The notes: generated by a model not told the origin, from the letters alone. A stretch of DNA of 64,000 bases from Streptomyces coelicoflavus (GCF_003112555.1 NZ_BEWB01000024.1:1-64000), one strand, 5' to 3'; positions 21,960-30,170 are shown, counted from the first letter of the stretch. Made by a program: numbers and translations.

Positions 21960-23281
21960 GACCCCGCGGCGCGGCCTCGGGGGTGCTGGTCCTGGCCGCC
22001 GTGTTCGCCGTGCTCCAGCTCGCGAACGTCACCGGCCGGGACACGCCCGACACCAAGAACTACCTGTCGTACGCGCTGAGCCTCACCGGTCAGAGCAAGC
22101 GCGCGGCGGCGACGGCCACCATCGACTACGTGTGCGCGAGCCGGGCGGAGCGGGCGCGCCGGGACCAGAGCGTGCACGTGGTGCGCTTCCACCGCGCCGA
22201 CCCCACCGCCGAGGTGACGGCCGAGTGCCGCGAGCAGGAATGGGCGGTGGTCGAGCCTCGGCTGGCGGCCGGGCAGACCGGCGGGCACACCGTGCCGTAC
22301 ATGCCGGAGCGCTTCATGCGGATCTTCGAGGCGCGACCGGGCTATCCGGCGTTCCTGGTGCCGTTCGTCCTGGCCTTCGGAGTGACGTGGGGCCTGTGGG
22401 CGGCGGGAGTCGTGATCGCGTGCGCGGGCGGGGTCCTGGTCTTCCTGGTCCTGCGCACCCTGGCGGTGCCGGTGCCGCTCGCCCTGACGGGGCAGGCGCT
22501 GTACTACGTGCTGCCGTGCGGGACGACGGCGATGCGCCCGATGACCGAGGGCCTGCTGATGGCGCTGACCCTGGCGGCGGTGTGGGGCTGCGCGCTGGCG
22601 CTGCGGGCGGGGCGGCCACGGGCCGGGCTCGCCCTCGTCGGCGGTTCGCTGCTCGCCCTGTTCACGGTGAAGCACTCCCAGGCGCTGTTCCTGGGCATGT
22701 GCCTGGCGGCGGCGGGCGGGGTGACCGCCCTGCGGCGGCACCGGCGACGGGAGCGGGGGCGGGGCGGCCCGGCGCCCCGGGAGGTGCTGGCGCTCGCGGC
22801 CGTCGGCCTGGCGGGCGCGGTCGGCACCCTGCTGCTGGCGCGACTGCTGCACTACCCCTCCGAGGCGGACAGCCTCCAGGACCTGCTCACCGACCACTTC
22901 AACCGCCCCGACCGGGAGCATCCGTGGCCGGAGTTCTGGCAGTTGCAGGGCAACTTCTGGGTGGAGTGGCTGCGCAGGCAGGCCTGGCAGCCGCTGTTCG
23001 TGGCGGCGCTGGCCGCCGGGGCGTGGGGCGCGCTGCGGCGCGGGGGCGCGGTCGGCGGCTTCCTGGTCGCGGCGGCGTTCACCGGGCTGCTCACGCAGGC
23101 GGGGCACCCGGACATCAACATCTGGGGCGAGCGGCTGATCGTGCTGGCGTGGCTGCTGCCGGTGGTGGGGGTGCCGCTGCTGCTCGAGCCGGTGGTGCGG
23201 GGCAACGGTGACGGCGACGGCGACGGCCGGGTGCCGCTCCCGGTGCGGAGGGAGCGGAACCGGGCCGAGGCGGTCGGCTGA
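21956..23281 (+). CDS. Polytopic membrane protein, GT-C-like
   Basis: A 441-residue protein with about nine to ten predicted transmembrane helices. After the first helix a large external loop begins with RDTPDTKNYLSYALSL, where acidic residues sit as in the first loop of GT-C polyprenyl-phosphate-dependent glycosyltransferases, and contains Cys residues (YVCASR, TAECREQ) that could form a disulphide. The start ATG overlaps the preceding teichoic gene, so it is probably translated with it. Likely role: adding sugars to, or handling lipid-linked precursors of, the same wall polymer; this is inference and no family name is certain. Confidence 0.7.
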   Translation: MRPRGAASGVLVLAAVFAVLQLANVTGRDTPDTKNYLSYALSLTGQSKRAAATATIDYVCASRAERARRDQSVHVVRFHRADPTAEVTAECREQEWAVVEPRLAAGQTGGHTVPYMPERFMRIFEARPGYPAFLVPFVLAFGVTWGLWAAGVVIACAGGVLVFLVLRTLAVPVPLALTGQALYYVLPCGTTAMRPMTEGLLMALTLAAVWGCALALRAGRPRAGLALVGGSLLALFTVKHSQALFLGMCLAAAGGVTALRRHRRRERGRGGPAPREVLALAAVGLAGAVGTLLLARLLHYPSEADSLQDLLTDHFNRPDREHPWPEFWQLQGNFWVEWLRRQAWQPLFVAALAAGAWGALRRGGAVGGFLVAAAFTGLLTQAGHPDINIWGERLIVLAWLLPVVGVPLLLEPVVRGNGDGDGDGRVPLPVRRERNRAEAVG

Positions 23282-23373
23282 GCGTCACCCGTTGAGGTGA
23301 CTTGAGGTCATGGGCGGGACCCCATCGGGAACATACCGCAAATGTCCCGAATGCCCTTTTCCCTGACCGTCCT

Positions 23374-24927
23374 GTGAGCGCCGACGTCCTCGTCCGGCGG
23401 CCCGTGCGCGGCGCGACGGCGCTGCGCGGCGGCCGCACCTGGCGCCCGACCCCGTACCTGGCCGCCGGTTTCTGCTTCTTCCTCGTGATGACGCTGGCGT
23501 ACTGGGCGGTGCCGCTGTGCTGCGACGCCGGGCAGCACGCGGCCGTCGTGGAGCGGCTGAAGGCCGACCTCCTCCACCCCCGCCACCCGATGGCCGACCT
23601 GCCGGGCGCGGGCAGCGCGTACTACTCGCCGTACGCGGTGGCCGAGGGCGCGTTCGCCCGGCTGACGGGGCTGGGCGGCTGGGAGGTGGTGCGGCTCGCC
23701 GGGCCGCTGAACCTGCTGGTGCTGCTGACCGGCCTGAACCGCTTCGTGCGGGTGCTGACCCCGCGGCCGTGGGCGCCGGTGCTCGCGCTGGGCGCGATGA
23801 CACTGCTGTGGGGCACCGAGCGGGCCTGGTGGAGCGGCTATCTCGGGCTGATGTCGATGACGGGCAACCTCGGCTACCCGTCGGCCTTCGCCATCGGGCT
23901 CACCTTCTGGGCCTGGGCACTGACGGGCGCACGGGCGAGGGACACGCGCCGGGTGCGGTACGTGGGCCCGGGCGGGCTGCGCGGCCTGCCCGGATACGCG
24001 GCGCTGGGCGCCCTCTACGGCTCGATCCTCCTCGTCCACCCGATCACCTCGGTGGCGGCGGTGCTCGGCGCGGTGGCACTGGTGGCCGGGTGGCAGCGCG
24101 GGTGGCGCGGGCCGGTCGTGGGGCGGTGGGCGCTGACGGGCGCCGTGGCGGTGGGAGCGGCGGCGGCCTGGCCGTACTTCGACGTGTTCGCGCTGGCCGG
24201 CGACGGCAGCGTGGACGCCATGCACCGGGTCCTCTACCTCGACCTGCCCGGGGAGTTCTGGCTGGCGCTGCTCGGCCTGCCCGCCCTGTGGGTGCGCGGG
24301 CGCCGCTCGCGCCGGGACCCGCTGGTGCTGATGTTCGCGCTGGACTGCGCGGTGGTGGCGTACGGCTGGTTCAGCGGCCACTACACCTACGGCCGCATCC
24401 TCGGGCTCACGCTGGTGCCGTTGCAGTTCGCCCTGGCGGTGGAGCTGGCGGCGCCCCGGCCGTGGGGGCGGTGGCGGGCGGCGCTGGGCTGCACCGCGAC
24501 GGCCGGGGCGCTGCTCGGGTTCCTCACGGTCCACGCGGGGGCGGTGGTGCCGCGTGCGCTGGACCCGGTCGGCTTCGAGCAGCCGCCGCGGTGGCCGGCG
24601 TACGAGTGGGCGGCCCGGCACATCGGCCCCGGCGAGGTGGTGATCACCGACGGCTACTACGCCGGGCACGCCATCGCCGGGTACGGCCCGAACCTCGCGG
24701 CGCCCGCCTGGCCGGACCCGTCGCTGGACGAGCGGGAGCGCGGGCGGCGGGTGGCCGACGTCGAGGCGTACCTCGCGCCGGACTCGACCCGCGCCGAGCG
24801 CACCGCCGTCGTCCGCCGCTACCACGTCCGCTGGCTGCTGCTGACCCGCTGGCACCCGGTGCCGGAGGAAGCGGTGGTGGTGGCGTGGAGCGAGCGGACG
24901 GGGGAGGTGCTGGCGCGGGTCGGCTGA
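23374..24927 (+). CDS. Polytopic membrane protein, GT-C-like
   Basis: A 517-residue protein with around ten predicted helices. The first external loop has CCDAGQHAAVVERLKADLLHPRHPM and YYSPYAVAEG, the layout of GT-C-type membrane glycosyltransferases, and a soluble C-terminal part follows the last helix. The GTG at 23374 is preferred; a TTG at 23302 is in frame, and neither has a clear RBS. The mRNA could be leaderless. Separated by 92 bases from the preceding membrane protein and convergent with ohrA 21 bases downstream. Confidence 0.65.
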   Translation: MSADVLVRRPVRGATALRGGRTWRPTPYLAAGFCFFLVMTLAYWAVPLCCDAGQHAAVVERLKADLLHPRHPMADLPGAGSAYYSPYAVAEGAFARLTGLGGWEVVRLAGPLNLLVLLTGLNRFVRVLTPRPWAPVLALGAMTLLWGTERAWWSGYLGLMSMTGNLGYPSAFAIGLTFWAWALTGARARDTRRVRYVGPGGLRGLPGYAALGALYGSILLVHPITSVAAVLGAVALVAGWQRGWRGPVVGRWALTGAVAVGAAAAWPYFDVFALAGDGSVDAMHRVLYLDLPGEFWLALLGLPALWVRGRRSRRDPLVLMFALDCAVVAYGWFSGHYTYGRILGLTLVPLQFALAVELAAPRPWGRWRAALGCTATAGALLGFLTVHAGAVVPRALDPVGFEQPPRWPAYEWAARHIGPGEVVITDGYYAGHAIAGYGPNLAAPAWPDPSLDERERGRRVADVEAYLAPDSTRAERTAVVRRYHVRWLLLTRWHPVPEEAVVVAWSERTGEVLARVG

Positions 24928-24948
24928 GCGCCGCCCTCCGGCGGGGGA

Positions 24949-25362
24949 CTACTCGATGACGAGGTCGACCGGGATGTTGCCGCGGGTGGCGTTGGAGTAG
25001 GGGCAGACCTGGTGGGCCTGCTCGACCAGCTTGCGGCCGGTCTCCTCGTCCAGGCCCTCGGGCAGCTCGACCCGGAGGGTGACGGCGAGCGCGAAGCCCT
25101 CGCCCTGCTTGCCGATGCCGACCTCGGCGGTCACGGCGGCGTCGCTGACGTCGACCTTCGCGGCCCGGCCGACCAGGCCGAGGGCGCTGCCGAAGCAGGC
25201 GGCGTAACCGGCGGCGAACAGCTGCTCGGGGTTGGTGCCCTGGCCGTTGCCGCCCATCTCGACGGGGATGCCGAGCTCGAGGTCGATCTTGCCGTCGGAG
25301 CTGACGGTGCGGCCGTCGCGGCCGTGGGTGGCGGTGGCGGCGGCGGTGTAGAGCGCGTCCAT
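24949..25362 (-). CDS. ohrA: Organic hydroperoxide resistance protein (Ohr/OsmC family)
   Basis: A 137-residue thiol peroxidase reducing organic hydroperoxides in the cytoplasm. The peroxidatic Cys56 (AACFGSA) and resolving Cys120 (QVCPYSNATRGNIPV) are both present, as is the acidic ELGIPVEMGG segment. Length is typical for Ohr. ATG 25362 gives the standard MDALYTAAATATHGRDG start; the ORF upstream of it is non-coding and contains the operator. Divergent from its regulator gene ohrR with a palindromic site between, the arrangement known in S. coelicolor. Confidence 0.95.
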   Translation of the reverse strand: MDALYTAAATATHGRDGRTVSSDGKIDLELGIPVEMGGNGQGTNPEQLFAAGYAACFGSALGLVGRAAKVDVSDAAVTAEVGIGKQGEGFALAVTLRVELPEGLDEETGRKLVEQAHQVCPYSNATRGNIPVDLVIE

Positions 25363-25417
25363 GGGAGACCGTCCGTTTCGAAGGAGACTGCGTGGCCTGA
25401 CGTCCATAAGTAGAGCA

Positions 25418-25432
25418 CGCAATTCAATTGCG
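25418..25432. promoter_or_regulatory. OhrR operator candidate
   Basis: CGCAATT-C-AATTGCG is a perfect 15-bp palindrome between the divergent ohrA and ohrR genes. OhrR-type MarR repressors bind AT-rich inverted repeats of this kind, and peroxide oxidation of the regulator Cys releases them. It lies 56 bases before ohrA and 45 before ohrR, so one dimer could control both. Confidence 0.75.
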
Positions 25433-25476
25433 CACAACTAAGTGACGCGCAAATCCTGTCCGCTACCCTGGGAAGC

Positions 25477-25950
25477 ATGAGCACGCCGCCCGCAACCGAC
25501 TGGCTCCGCCTGGACCAGCAGATCTGCTTCTCCCTGAACGCCGCGTCGCGCGCCTTCGGCGGTGTCTACCGTGTGGTCCTCAAGGACCTCGGGCTCACCT
25601 ACCCCCAGTACCTGGTGATGCTGGTCCTCTGGGAGCACGGCGAGCTGCCGGTGAAGCGGCTCGGCGAACACCTCCGCCTCGACTCCGGCACCCTGTCGCC
25701 CCTGCTCAAGCGGCTGGAGGCGGCCGGCCTGGTCCGGCGTGAGCGCAGCGCGCGCGACGAGCGGTCGGTGGAGGTGCGGCTGACCGGTGAGGGCACGGCG
25801 CTGCGCGAGCGGGCCGTCGAGGTGCCGCGCCGGATCGCCGCGGCGACCGGCCTGGACCTCGCCGAGATCCAGGACCTGGGCGCCCGCCTCGACCGGCTCA
25901 CGGCGGCGCTGGACGCGTACGACACCGATCCGGCCCCGGCACCGTCCTGA
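25477..25950 (+). CDS. ohrR: Organic-hydroperoxide-sensing MarR-family repressor
   Basis: A 157-residue winged-helix regulator. Cys17 in LDQQICFSLNAASR is the reactive sensor Cys of OhrR proteins, and the wHTH (LPVKRLGEHLRLDSGTLSPLLKRLEAAGLVRR, with wing RDERSVEVRLT) occupies about residues 55-105. The C-terminus lacks other Cys residues, so it is a one-Cys OhrR likely to use a small thiol (mycothiol) for mixed disulphide formation; that is inference. A TACCCT hexamer 9 nt before the ATG suggests a very short leader. Confidence 0.92.
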   Translation: MSTPPATDWLRLDQQICFSLNAASRAFGGVYRVVLKDLGLTYPQYLVMLVLWEHGELPVKRLGEHLRLDSGTLSPLLKRLEAAGLVRRERSARDERSVEVRLTGEGTALRERAVEVPRRIAAATGLDLAEIQDLGARLDRLTAALDAYDTDPAPAPS

Positions 25951-26028
25951 CGGGTGGGGACGCCCGGCGGACACCGGGATGACGGATCATGGGCACCAAG
26001 AACCACCAAACGTAAGGGGACGGCCGCA

Positions 26029-27009
26029 ATGACCTGGCTGATCACCGGCGGCGCCGGATACATCGGGGCGCACGTCGTAAGGGCGATGACCGAGGCGGGC
26101 GAGAAGGCCGTGGTCTACGACGACCTGTCCACCGGCATCGCCGACCGCGTGCCCGACGGCGTCCCCCTGGTGGTGGGCTCGGTCCTGGACGGCGAGCGGG
26201 TGGCCCGCGCCCTGGCCGACCACTCCGTCACCGGCGTCGTGCACCTGGCCGCCAAGAAGCAGGTCGGCGAGTCGGTGGACCTGCCGCTGCACTACTACCA
26301 GCAGAACGTCGAGGGCCTGCGTGTCCTCCTGGACGCGGTCACCAAGGCGGAGGTCCCGTCCTTCGTCTTCTCCTCCTCCGCCGCCGTGTACGGCATGCCC
26401 GACGTCGACCTGGTGACCGAGGAGACGCCGTGCGTGCCCATGTCGCCGTACGGCGAGACCAAGCTGGCCGGCGAGTGGCTGGTCCGGGCCACCGGAAAGG
26501 CGGCGGGCCTCGCCACGGCCTCCCTCCGCTACTTCAACGTCGCGGGCGCGGCGAGCCCGGAGCTGGCCGACACCGGCGTCTTCAACCTCGTCCCGATGGT
26601 CTTCGAGAAGCTGACCGAGTCCGCGGCCCCCCGCATCTTCGGCGACGACTACGCGACGCCGGACGGCACCTGCGTGCGCGACTACATCCACGTCGTCGAC
26701 CTGGCCGAGGCCCACGTGGCCGCGGCCCGCGCGCTCCAGTCCTCCCCCGGCCGCACCCTCACCCTCAACATCGGCCGCGGCGAGGGCGTCTCCGTCCGCG
26801 AGATGATCGACCGCATCAACGCCCTCACCGGCTACGACCAGCCCCCGACGGTCACCCCCCGCCGCCCCGGCGACCCGGCCCGCGTCGTGGCCTCGGCCGA
26901 CCGCGCCGCCGTCGAACTGGGCTGGAAGGCCAAGTACGACGTCGAGGACATGATCACGTCGGCGTGGGCGGGCTGGGTACGGCTCCACCCGGAGGCGGCC
27001 CGGGACTGA
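26029..27009 (+). CDS. galE: UDP-glucose 4-epimerase
   Basis: A 326-residue extended SDR enzyme interconverting UDP-glucose and UDP-galactose with bound NAD. The Rossmann motif GGAGYIG is at residues 7-13, a Ser-rich VFSSSAAVYG segment at 113-122, and the catalytic pair at Tyr141 and Lys145 (SPYGETK). The start ATG at 26029 is 8-9 nt after AAGGGGA; the longer ORF from 25954 adds only non-conserved residues. Its position between two wall-polymer blocks fits supply of UDP-galactose for glycosylation, but it is a monocistronic unit with its own terminator. Confidence 0.93.
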   Translation: MTWLITGGAGYIGAHVVRAMTEAGEKAVVYDDLSTGIADRVPDGVPLVVGSVLDGERVARALADHSVTGVVHLAAKKQVGESVDLPLHYYQQNVEGLRVLLDAVTKAEVPSFVFSSSAAVYGMPDVDLVTEETPCVPMSPYGETKLAGEWLVRATGKAAGLATASLRYFNVAGAASPELADTGVFNLVPMVFEKLTESAAPRIFGDDYATPDGTCVRDYIHVVDLAEAHVAAARALQSSPGRTLTLNIGRGEGVSVREMIDRINALTGYDQPPTVTPRRPGDPARVVASADRAAVELGWKAKYDVEDMITSAWAGWVRLHPEAARD

Positions 27010-27018
27010 ACCCCGGAC

Positions 27019-27050
27019 GCGCCCTCCGGCCCGGGAGGCCCGGAGGGCGC
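27019..27050 (+). terminator. galE terminator
   Basis: An 11-bp perfect GC-rich stem (27019-27029 with 27040-27050) with a 10-nt loop, nine bases after the galE stop; it could also stop the opposing gene pair. Confidence 0.7.
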
Positions 27051-27075
27051 CGCCGCCGGGCCACCCGGCACCAGA

Positions 27076-27107
27076 TCACCGGGTCACCGGGTCACCGGGT
27101 CACCGGG
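27076..27107. repeat. Four tandem copies of TCACCGGG
   Basis: Four contiguous 8-bp units cover the 3' end of the glutaredoxin-like gene (its stop is in the last unit) and the following bases. Because the unit is not a multiple of three, changes in copy number would alter the tail or stop position. Confidence 0.85.
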
Positions 27108-27531
27108 ACGAGGCGACCTGCTCGCGCACCCACGCGGGGTCCGGGTTGGTGTGTGCCCGCCCCGCCAGGAGCAGCGTGGGCACGGTCTCGTTCCCGTCGT
27201 TGACCTCCCGCACCAGCTCCGCCCCGGCCTCGTCCCGCCAGATGTCGACCCAGTACAACCGCCGCGCCTTCCGCCCCAGCCGGATGCGCAGCCGCATGCA
27301 GTAGGTACACCCCGGCCGCCAGAACACGACCGGCCGCCCGTCCACGGCACTGCGCCGCCGCGCCTCCACAGCCCCGACCGACCTGGGGAACACCAGCGGC
27401 GAGATCAGCACCGCCAGCAGCACGAACACCAGCAGCAGCACGACCCCGGTGCTCCCCCGCGCGAACGGCCCGGCCGCGGCCCCCGCTCCGGCGATCAACA
27501 ACAACACGGGGCCCGTCCACGCCCGCCTCAT
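27100..27531 (-). CDS. Membrane-anchored glutaredoxin/mycoredoxin-like protein
   Basis: A 143-residue protein with two N-terminal transmembrane helices (about 6-20 and 26-46) followed by a thioredoxin-fold domain. VVFWRPGCTYCMRLRI carries a CxxC active site (CTYC), followed by YWVDIWRD and the cis-Pro motif ETVPTLLL. It resembles mycoredoxins, which reduce mycothiol mixed disulphides, but with CTYC rather than the usual CGYC/CPYC and a membrane anchor. Its ATG overlaps the DinB-family gene stop (ATGA), so translation is coupled. Function on a membrane substrate is inference. Confidence 0.78.
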   Translation of the reverse strand: MRRAWTGPVLLLIAGAGAAAGPFARGSTGVVLLLVFVLLAVLISPLVFPRSVGAVEARRRSAVDGRPVVFWRPGCTYCMRLRIRLGRKARRLYWVDIWRDEAGAELVREVNDGNETVPTLLLAGRAHTNPDPAWVREQVASSR

Positions 27532-28139
27532 CGGGTCTGCCCGGAGGTCCCCCGGCTTTCGGCCTCCCGAGCCGCCTGCTCCAGCCGCCCCCGGTACTCC
27601 TCCCACCACGCCTTACCACCCGGCGGCACGGCGGCGTTGTCCTCGCGCATCCCCACAGCACCGTCCGTCAGCTCTCGAATGATGTCGGCGTGCCCCGCGT
27701 GCCGCTGAGTGTCCGCGATCACGCGGGTCACCGCATGATGCAGCGTCACCTCGTCCCTGCCCTCCGCCCACCAGCGCACCCTGCCGACCGTGTCCAGCGC
27801 CAGCGCGTCGATCGTCGCGTCCGCGTGGACCCACGCCCGTCGGTACAACTCCACAACGAACGCGCGCGACTCGTCCGCGGTGGCCCACATGTCCGCATTG
27901 GTCTCGGCCCCGTCCGTGACCCAGGGCAGCGGTTCTCCCGACGGCCGCCCGAAGACGTCCCCGAGGTAGCCCAGCTCCACGCTGGCGGCGTGCTTCACCA
28001 GGCCCAGCAGGTTGGTCCCCGTCGGCGTCGCCGGGCGACGGATGTCGTACTCCGAGAGCCCCTCAAGCTTCCAGAGCAGGGCGTCGCGGGCGGACTGAAG
28101 GTAGTAGTGAAGATCGGTCTTGGGATCTGTCGGAGTCAT
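27528..28139 (-). CDS. DinB-family (DUF664) protein
   Basis: A 203-residue four-helix-bundle protein. LLGLVKHAASVELGYLGDVFGRP carries the first metal-binding His and EVTLHHAVTRVIADTQRHAGHADIIRELTDG the others, as in DinB/YfiT and mycothiol-dependent enzymes of this superfamily. The substrate is unknown. The coupled downstream gene is a glutaredoxin-like protein, which makes a link to mycothiol chemistry attractive but unproven. The ATG at 28139 has no strong RBS. Confidence 0.8.
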   Translation of the reverse strand: MTPTDPKTDLHYYLQSARDALLWKLEGLSEYDIRRPATPTGTNLLGLVKHAASVELGYLGDVFGRPSGEPLPWVTDGAETNADMWATADESRAFVVELYRRAWVHADATIDALALDTVGRVRWWAEGRDEVTLHHAVTRVIADTQRHAGHADIIRELTDGAVGMREDNAAVPPGGKAWWEEYRGRLEQAAREAESRGTSGQTR

Positions 28140-28226
28140 GAGGCCAGTTTCCAGCTGCCGTTCGGGAACCGTCGATCACTTGGGCGATGTCCTCCAAGTG
28201 ATCGATTCCTCGGAGGAGCTGACCCA

Positions 28227-29054
28227 GTGCGGATCTACCTCAGTGTGGACATGGAAGGCATAACGGGGCTCGTCGACGCCGACGATGTCCAGCCTGGTGG
28301 CCGGGACTACGAACGCGGTCGTCAGATGATGGCAGAGGACGTGAACGCCACGGTTCGAGGAGCGCTCGCCGCCGGTGCCGCCCACATCACGGTGAACGAC
28401 GCGCACGGTCCGATGCGCAACCTCCTGCCGGAGGCACTGCACCCGGCCGCCCGCCTCATCCGCGGCAAACCCAAGAACATGGGCATGCTCGACGGTCTGA
28501 CGGGCGAGTACGACGCGATGATCTGCGTCGGTTACCACTCCAGGGCCGGCGCGCTCGGCGTGCTGAGCCACAGTTTCATGGGGCACGAGATCGAGGACAT
28601 GTGGCTCGACGGCCGACCGGTGGGGGAGATCGGCCTGGCCCACGCAACCGCGGCCTCTCTCGGTGTCCCCGTGGCGGTCCTCACCGGCGACGACCGCGCC
28701 TGCGAGGAGATGACGGAGTGGGACCCCTCGGTCACCACCGTGGCCGTGAAGTACGCCCACGACCGTTTCGCCGCCGAGCTCCGTCCTGCGGACGAGGCGC
28801 ATAAAGCGATCGAGGAGGCCGTTGCCACCGGCCTGGCCGGATCGAGGGGCGTGGCGGCGAAGCCTGGCCCAGCCGTCCTCACGGTCCGATGGCAGTCGGC
28901 CTCGGTGGCCTCGGCGCTTCAGGGAATCCCCGGTGTCACCGCCGAGGACTCCCGGACCATTCAGGCACAGGGCGCTCTGCCCGGCCTCTACCGTCAGTTC
29001 GGAGTCTGGATGCGTGTAGCGGCTTCCATGACGAACCAGCAACCATATTGCTGA
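28227..29054 (+). CDS. M55-family D-aminopeptidase (DppA-like)
   Basis: A 275-residue zinc peptidase-type protein. The N-terminus MRIYLSVDMEGITG carries the metal ligands Asp8 and Glu10; TVNDAHGPMRNLLPE, VGYHSRAG and FMGHEIEDMWLDG follow the DppA pattern. DppA cleaves D-Ala-D-Ala-type dipeptides. The GTG start at 28227 has GGAGGAG 9 nt upstream. The last 10-15 residues (MTNQQPYC) are not DppA-like, and the gene runs into a decayed region, so the C-terminus may have been changed by a rearrangement. Confidence 0.85.
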   Translation: MRIYLSVDMEGITGLVDADDVQPGGRDYERGRQMMAEDVNATVRGALAAGAAHITVNDAHGPMRNLLPEALHPAARLIRGKPKNMGMLDGLTGEYDAMICVGYHSRAGALGVLSHSFMGHEIEDMWLDGRPVGEIGLAHATAASLGVPVAVLTGDDRACEEMTEWDPSVTTVAVKYAHDRFAAELRPADEAHKAIEEAVATGLAGSRGVAAKPGPAVLTVRWQSASVASALQGIPGVTAEDSRTIQAQGALPGLYRQFGVWMRVAASMTNQQPYC

Positions 29055-29100
29055 CCACGGTGAACAGCCCCGACAAGCCTTCCCCCGAGGTGGTGGCTGC

Positions 29101-29256
29101 GTGGCCCGCCCAACACACGGAACGTTGCACCACGTCGAGATCTGGGTGCCCGACCTCGACCGTGCGATCGCCTCGCTCGGCCGGCTGCTGACGACGTTGA
29201 GCCATCGCGTCTCCCCGAGCTGGACCACGAGCGCAGCTGACGTCCCTGCGACCTGA
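29101..29256 (+). pseudogene. VOC-family gene fragment
   Basis: An open frame starting GTG encodes 51 residues whose first half (TLHHVEIWVPDLDRAIASLGRLL) matches the N-terminal strand-helix of glyoxalase/VOC proteins. Similarity stops there, and the frame ends before the second module. The family is normally 120-150 residues, so this is a 5' remnant. Confidence 0.55.
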
Positions 29257-29407
29257 TCCACACTCATCAGGCCGACGTTCGGATGCCCTGCTCGCGGACG
29301 AGTGGCCGTTGGTGTTCGCGACAGGTCGCTCACGCGGATCACGGCGAAGGAGCGGCGCGTCACGGGGCCAGGAGACCGGCCGCAGCCTTGGCCCCGTAGG
29401 TTTCGCC

Positions 29408-29476
29408 TTAGAGCGGCCACACGAACGCCGTAGGTTCCGTCACGTCCGTCGAGTCCATTGAGTCCATCGGCCTCAT
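29408..29476 (-). pseudogene. 22-codon remnant ORF behind a damage-type promoter
   Basis: The ORF begins with an ATG 6 nt after a -10 hexamer and ends in TAA after 22 codons (MDSMDSTDVTEPTAFVWPL tail). It has normal GC-rich codon use but is too short for any family I know. It may be the truncated start of a lost gene or a real small peptide. Confidence 0.35.
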
Positions 29477-29482
29477 GGGGGC

Positions 29483-29505
29483 ATCGTGGCAGGACCCACT
29501 GACAA
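29483..29505 (-). promoter_or_regulatory. RecA-NDp/PafBC-type promoter motif
   Basis: On the minus strand TTGTCAGTG (29497-29505), 8 nt, CACGAT (29483-29488). The first element is a perfect match to the damage promoter consensus; the -10 deviates only at its first base. An ATG follows 6 nt later. Confidence 0.55.
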
Positions 29506-29520
29506 TCCGCTCCGGGCGGC

Positions 29521-30153
29521 TCAGAGCGCCTTCAGGCCCGCCGCCGTCGCCCGGGCCAGCGAGCCCAGGTAGCCCTTCGGCGGTTTCGGGCCGCGGACGA
29601 CCACCGAGCGCCAGTACAGCGGGCCGGAGATCAGGTCCAGGGCCAGGTCGGTGTCGACGGCCGGGCCCAGCTCGCCGCGTTCGGCCGCCGCCGCGAGGAT
29701 CCTGCTGGCGACGCCGTCCTGGCCCTCGCGCAGGGTCTTCTGGAGGGCCTCGGCGATGTCGGGGTTGCGGGCCGCCTCCGCCTGGAGGTCGGGGATGATC
29801 TGCGAGGCCACCGGGTGGCGCAGGGCACGGGACGTCACCTCGTACAGGAGCCGCAGGTCGCCCTCCAGGGAGCCGGTGTCCGGCGCGGGCAGGCCCTGGA
29901 CGGCGAGGGCGGAGACGATGTCGAGCACCAGGTGCAGCTTGGAGCGCCAGCGCCGGTAGACGGCGGTCTTGCCGACGCCCGCACGGCGCGCGATGCCCTC
30001 GATGGACATGCGGGCGTAACCGACCGCCGCCAGCTCCTCGAAGACCGCCGCCCGGATGGCCTCCGTCACGTCCTCGCGCAGCACCGCCGCCCCGGCGGGG
30101 GCCCGGCGGCGCGGGCGCGGCGTCGGCTCGTCGGCGGCGGCGTTGGTCGTCAT
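29521..30153 (-). CDS. TetR-family transcriptional regulator
   Basis: A 210-residue repressor-type protein. The N-terminal HTH spans about residues 25-72 (VTEAIRAAVFEELAAVGYARMSIEGIARRAGVGKTAVYRRWRSK), and the rest is the helical ligand-binding domain with the TetR_C motif VVRGPKPPKGYLGSLARATAAGL at the end. ATG 30153 gives the MTTNAAADEP start. Divergent from the ABC exporter operon, with a 17-bp direct repeat between them, so that operon and the gene itself are the likely targets. Confidence 0.9.
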   Translation of the reverse strand: MTTNAAADEPTPRPRRRAPAGAAVLREDVTEAIRAAVFEELAAVGYARMSIEGIARRAGVGKTAVYRRWRSKLHLVLDIVSALAVQGLPAPDTGSLEGDLRLLYEVTSRALRHPVASQIIPDLQAEAARNPDIAEALQKTLREGQDGVASRILAAAAERGELGPAVDTDLALDLISGPLYWRSVVVRGPKPPKGYLGSLARATAAGLKAL

Positions 30154-30170
30154 GCGCGTCAAGCATAGGG

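Larger units (their letters stand above)
29055..29520. other. Decayed intergenic region with gene remnants
   Basis: 466 bases with no complete gene. It contains a rightward fragment of a VOC-family gene (29101-29256), then about 150 bases in which I recognise nothing, then a leftward 22-codon ORF behind a good promoter motif. Together these look like the scar of deletions or rearrangements. Confidence 0.6.
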
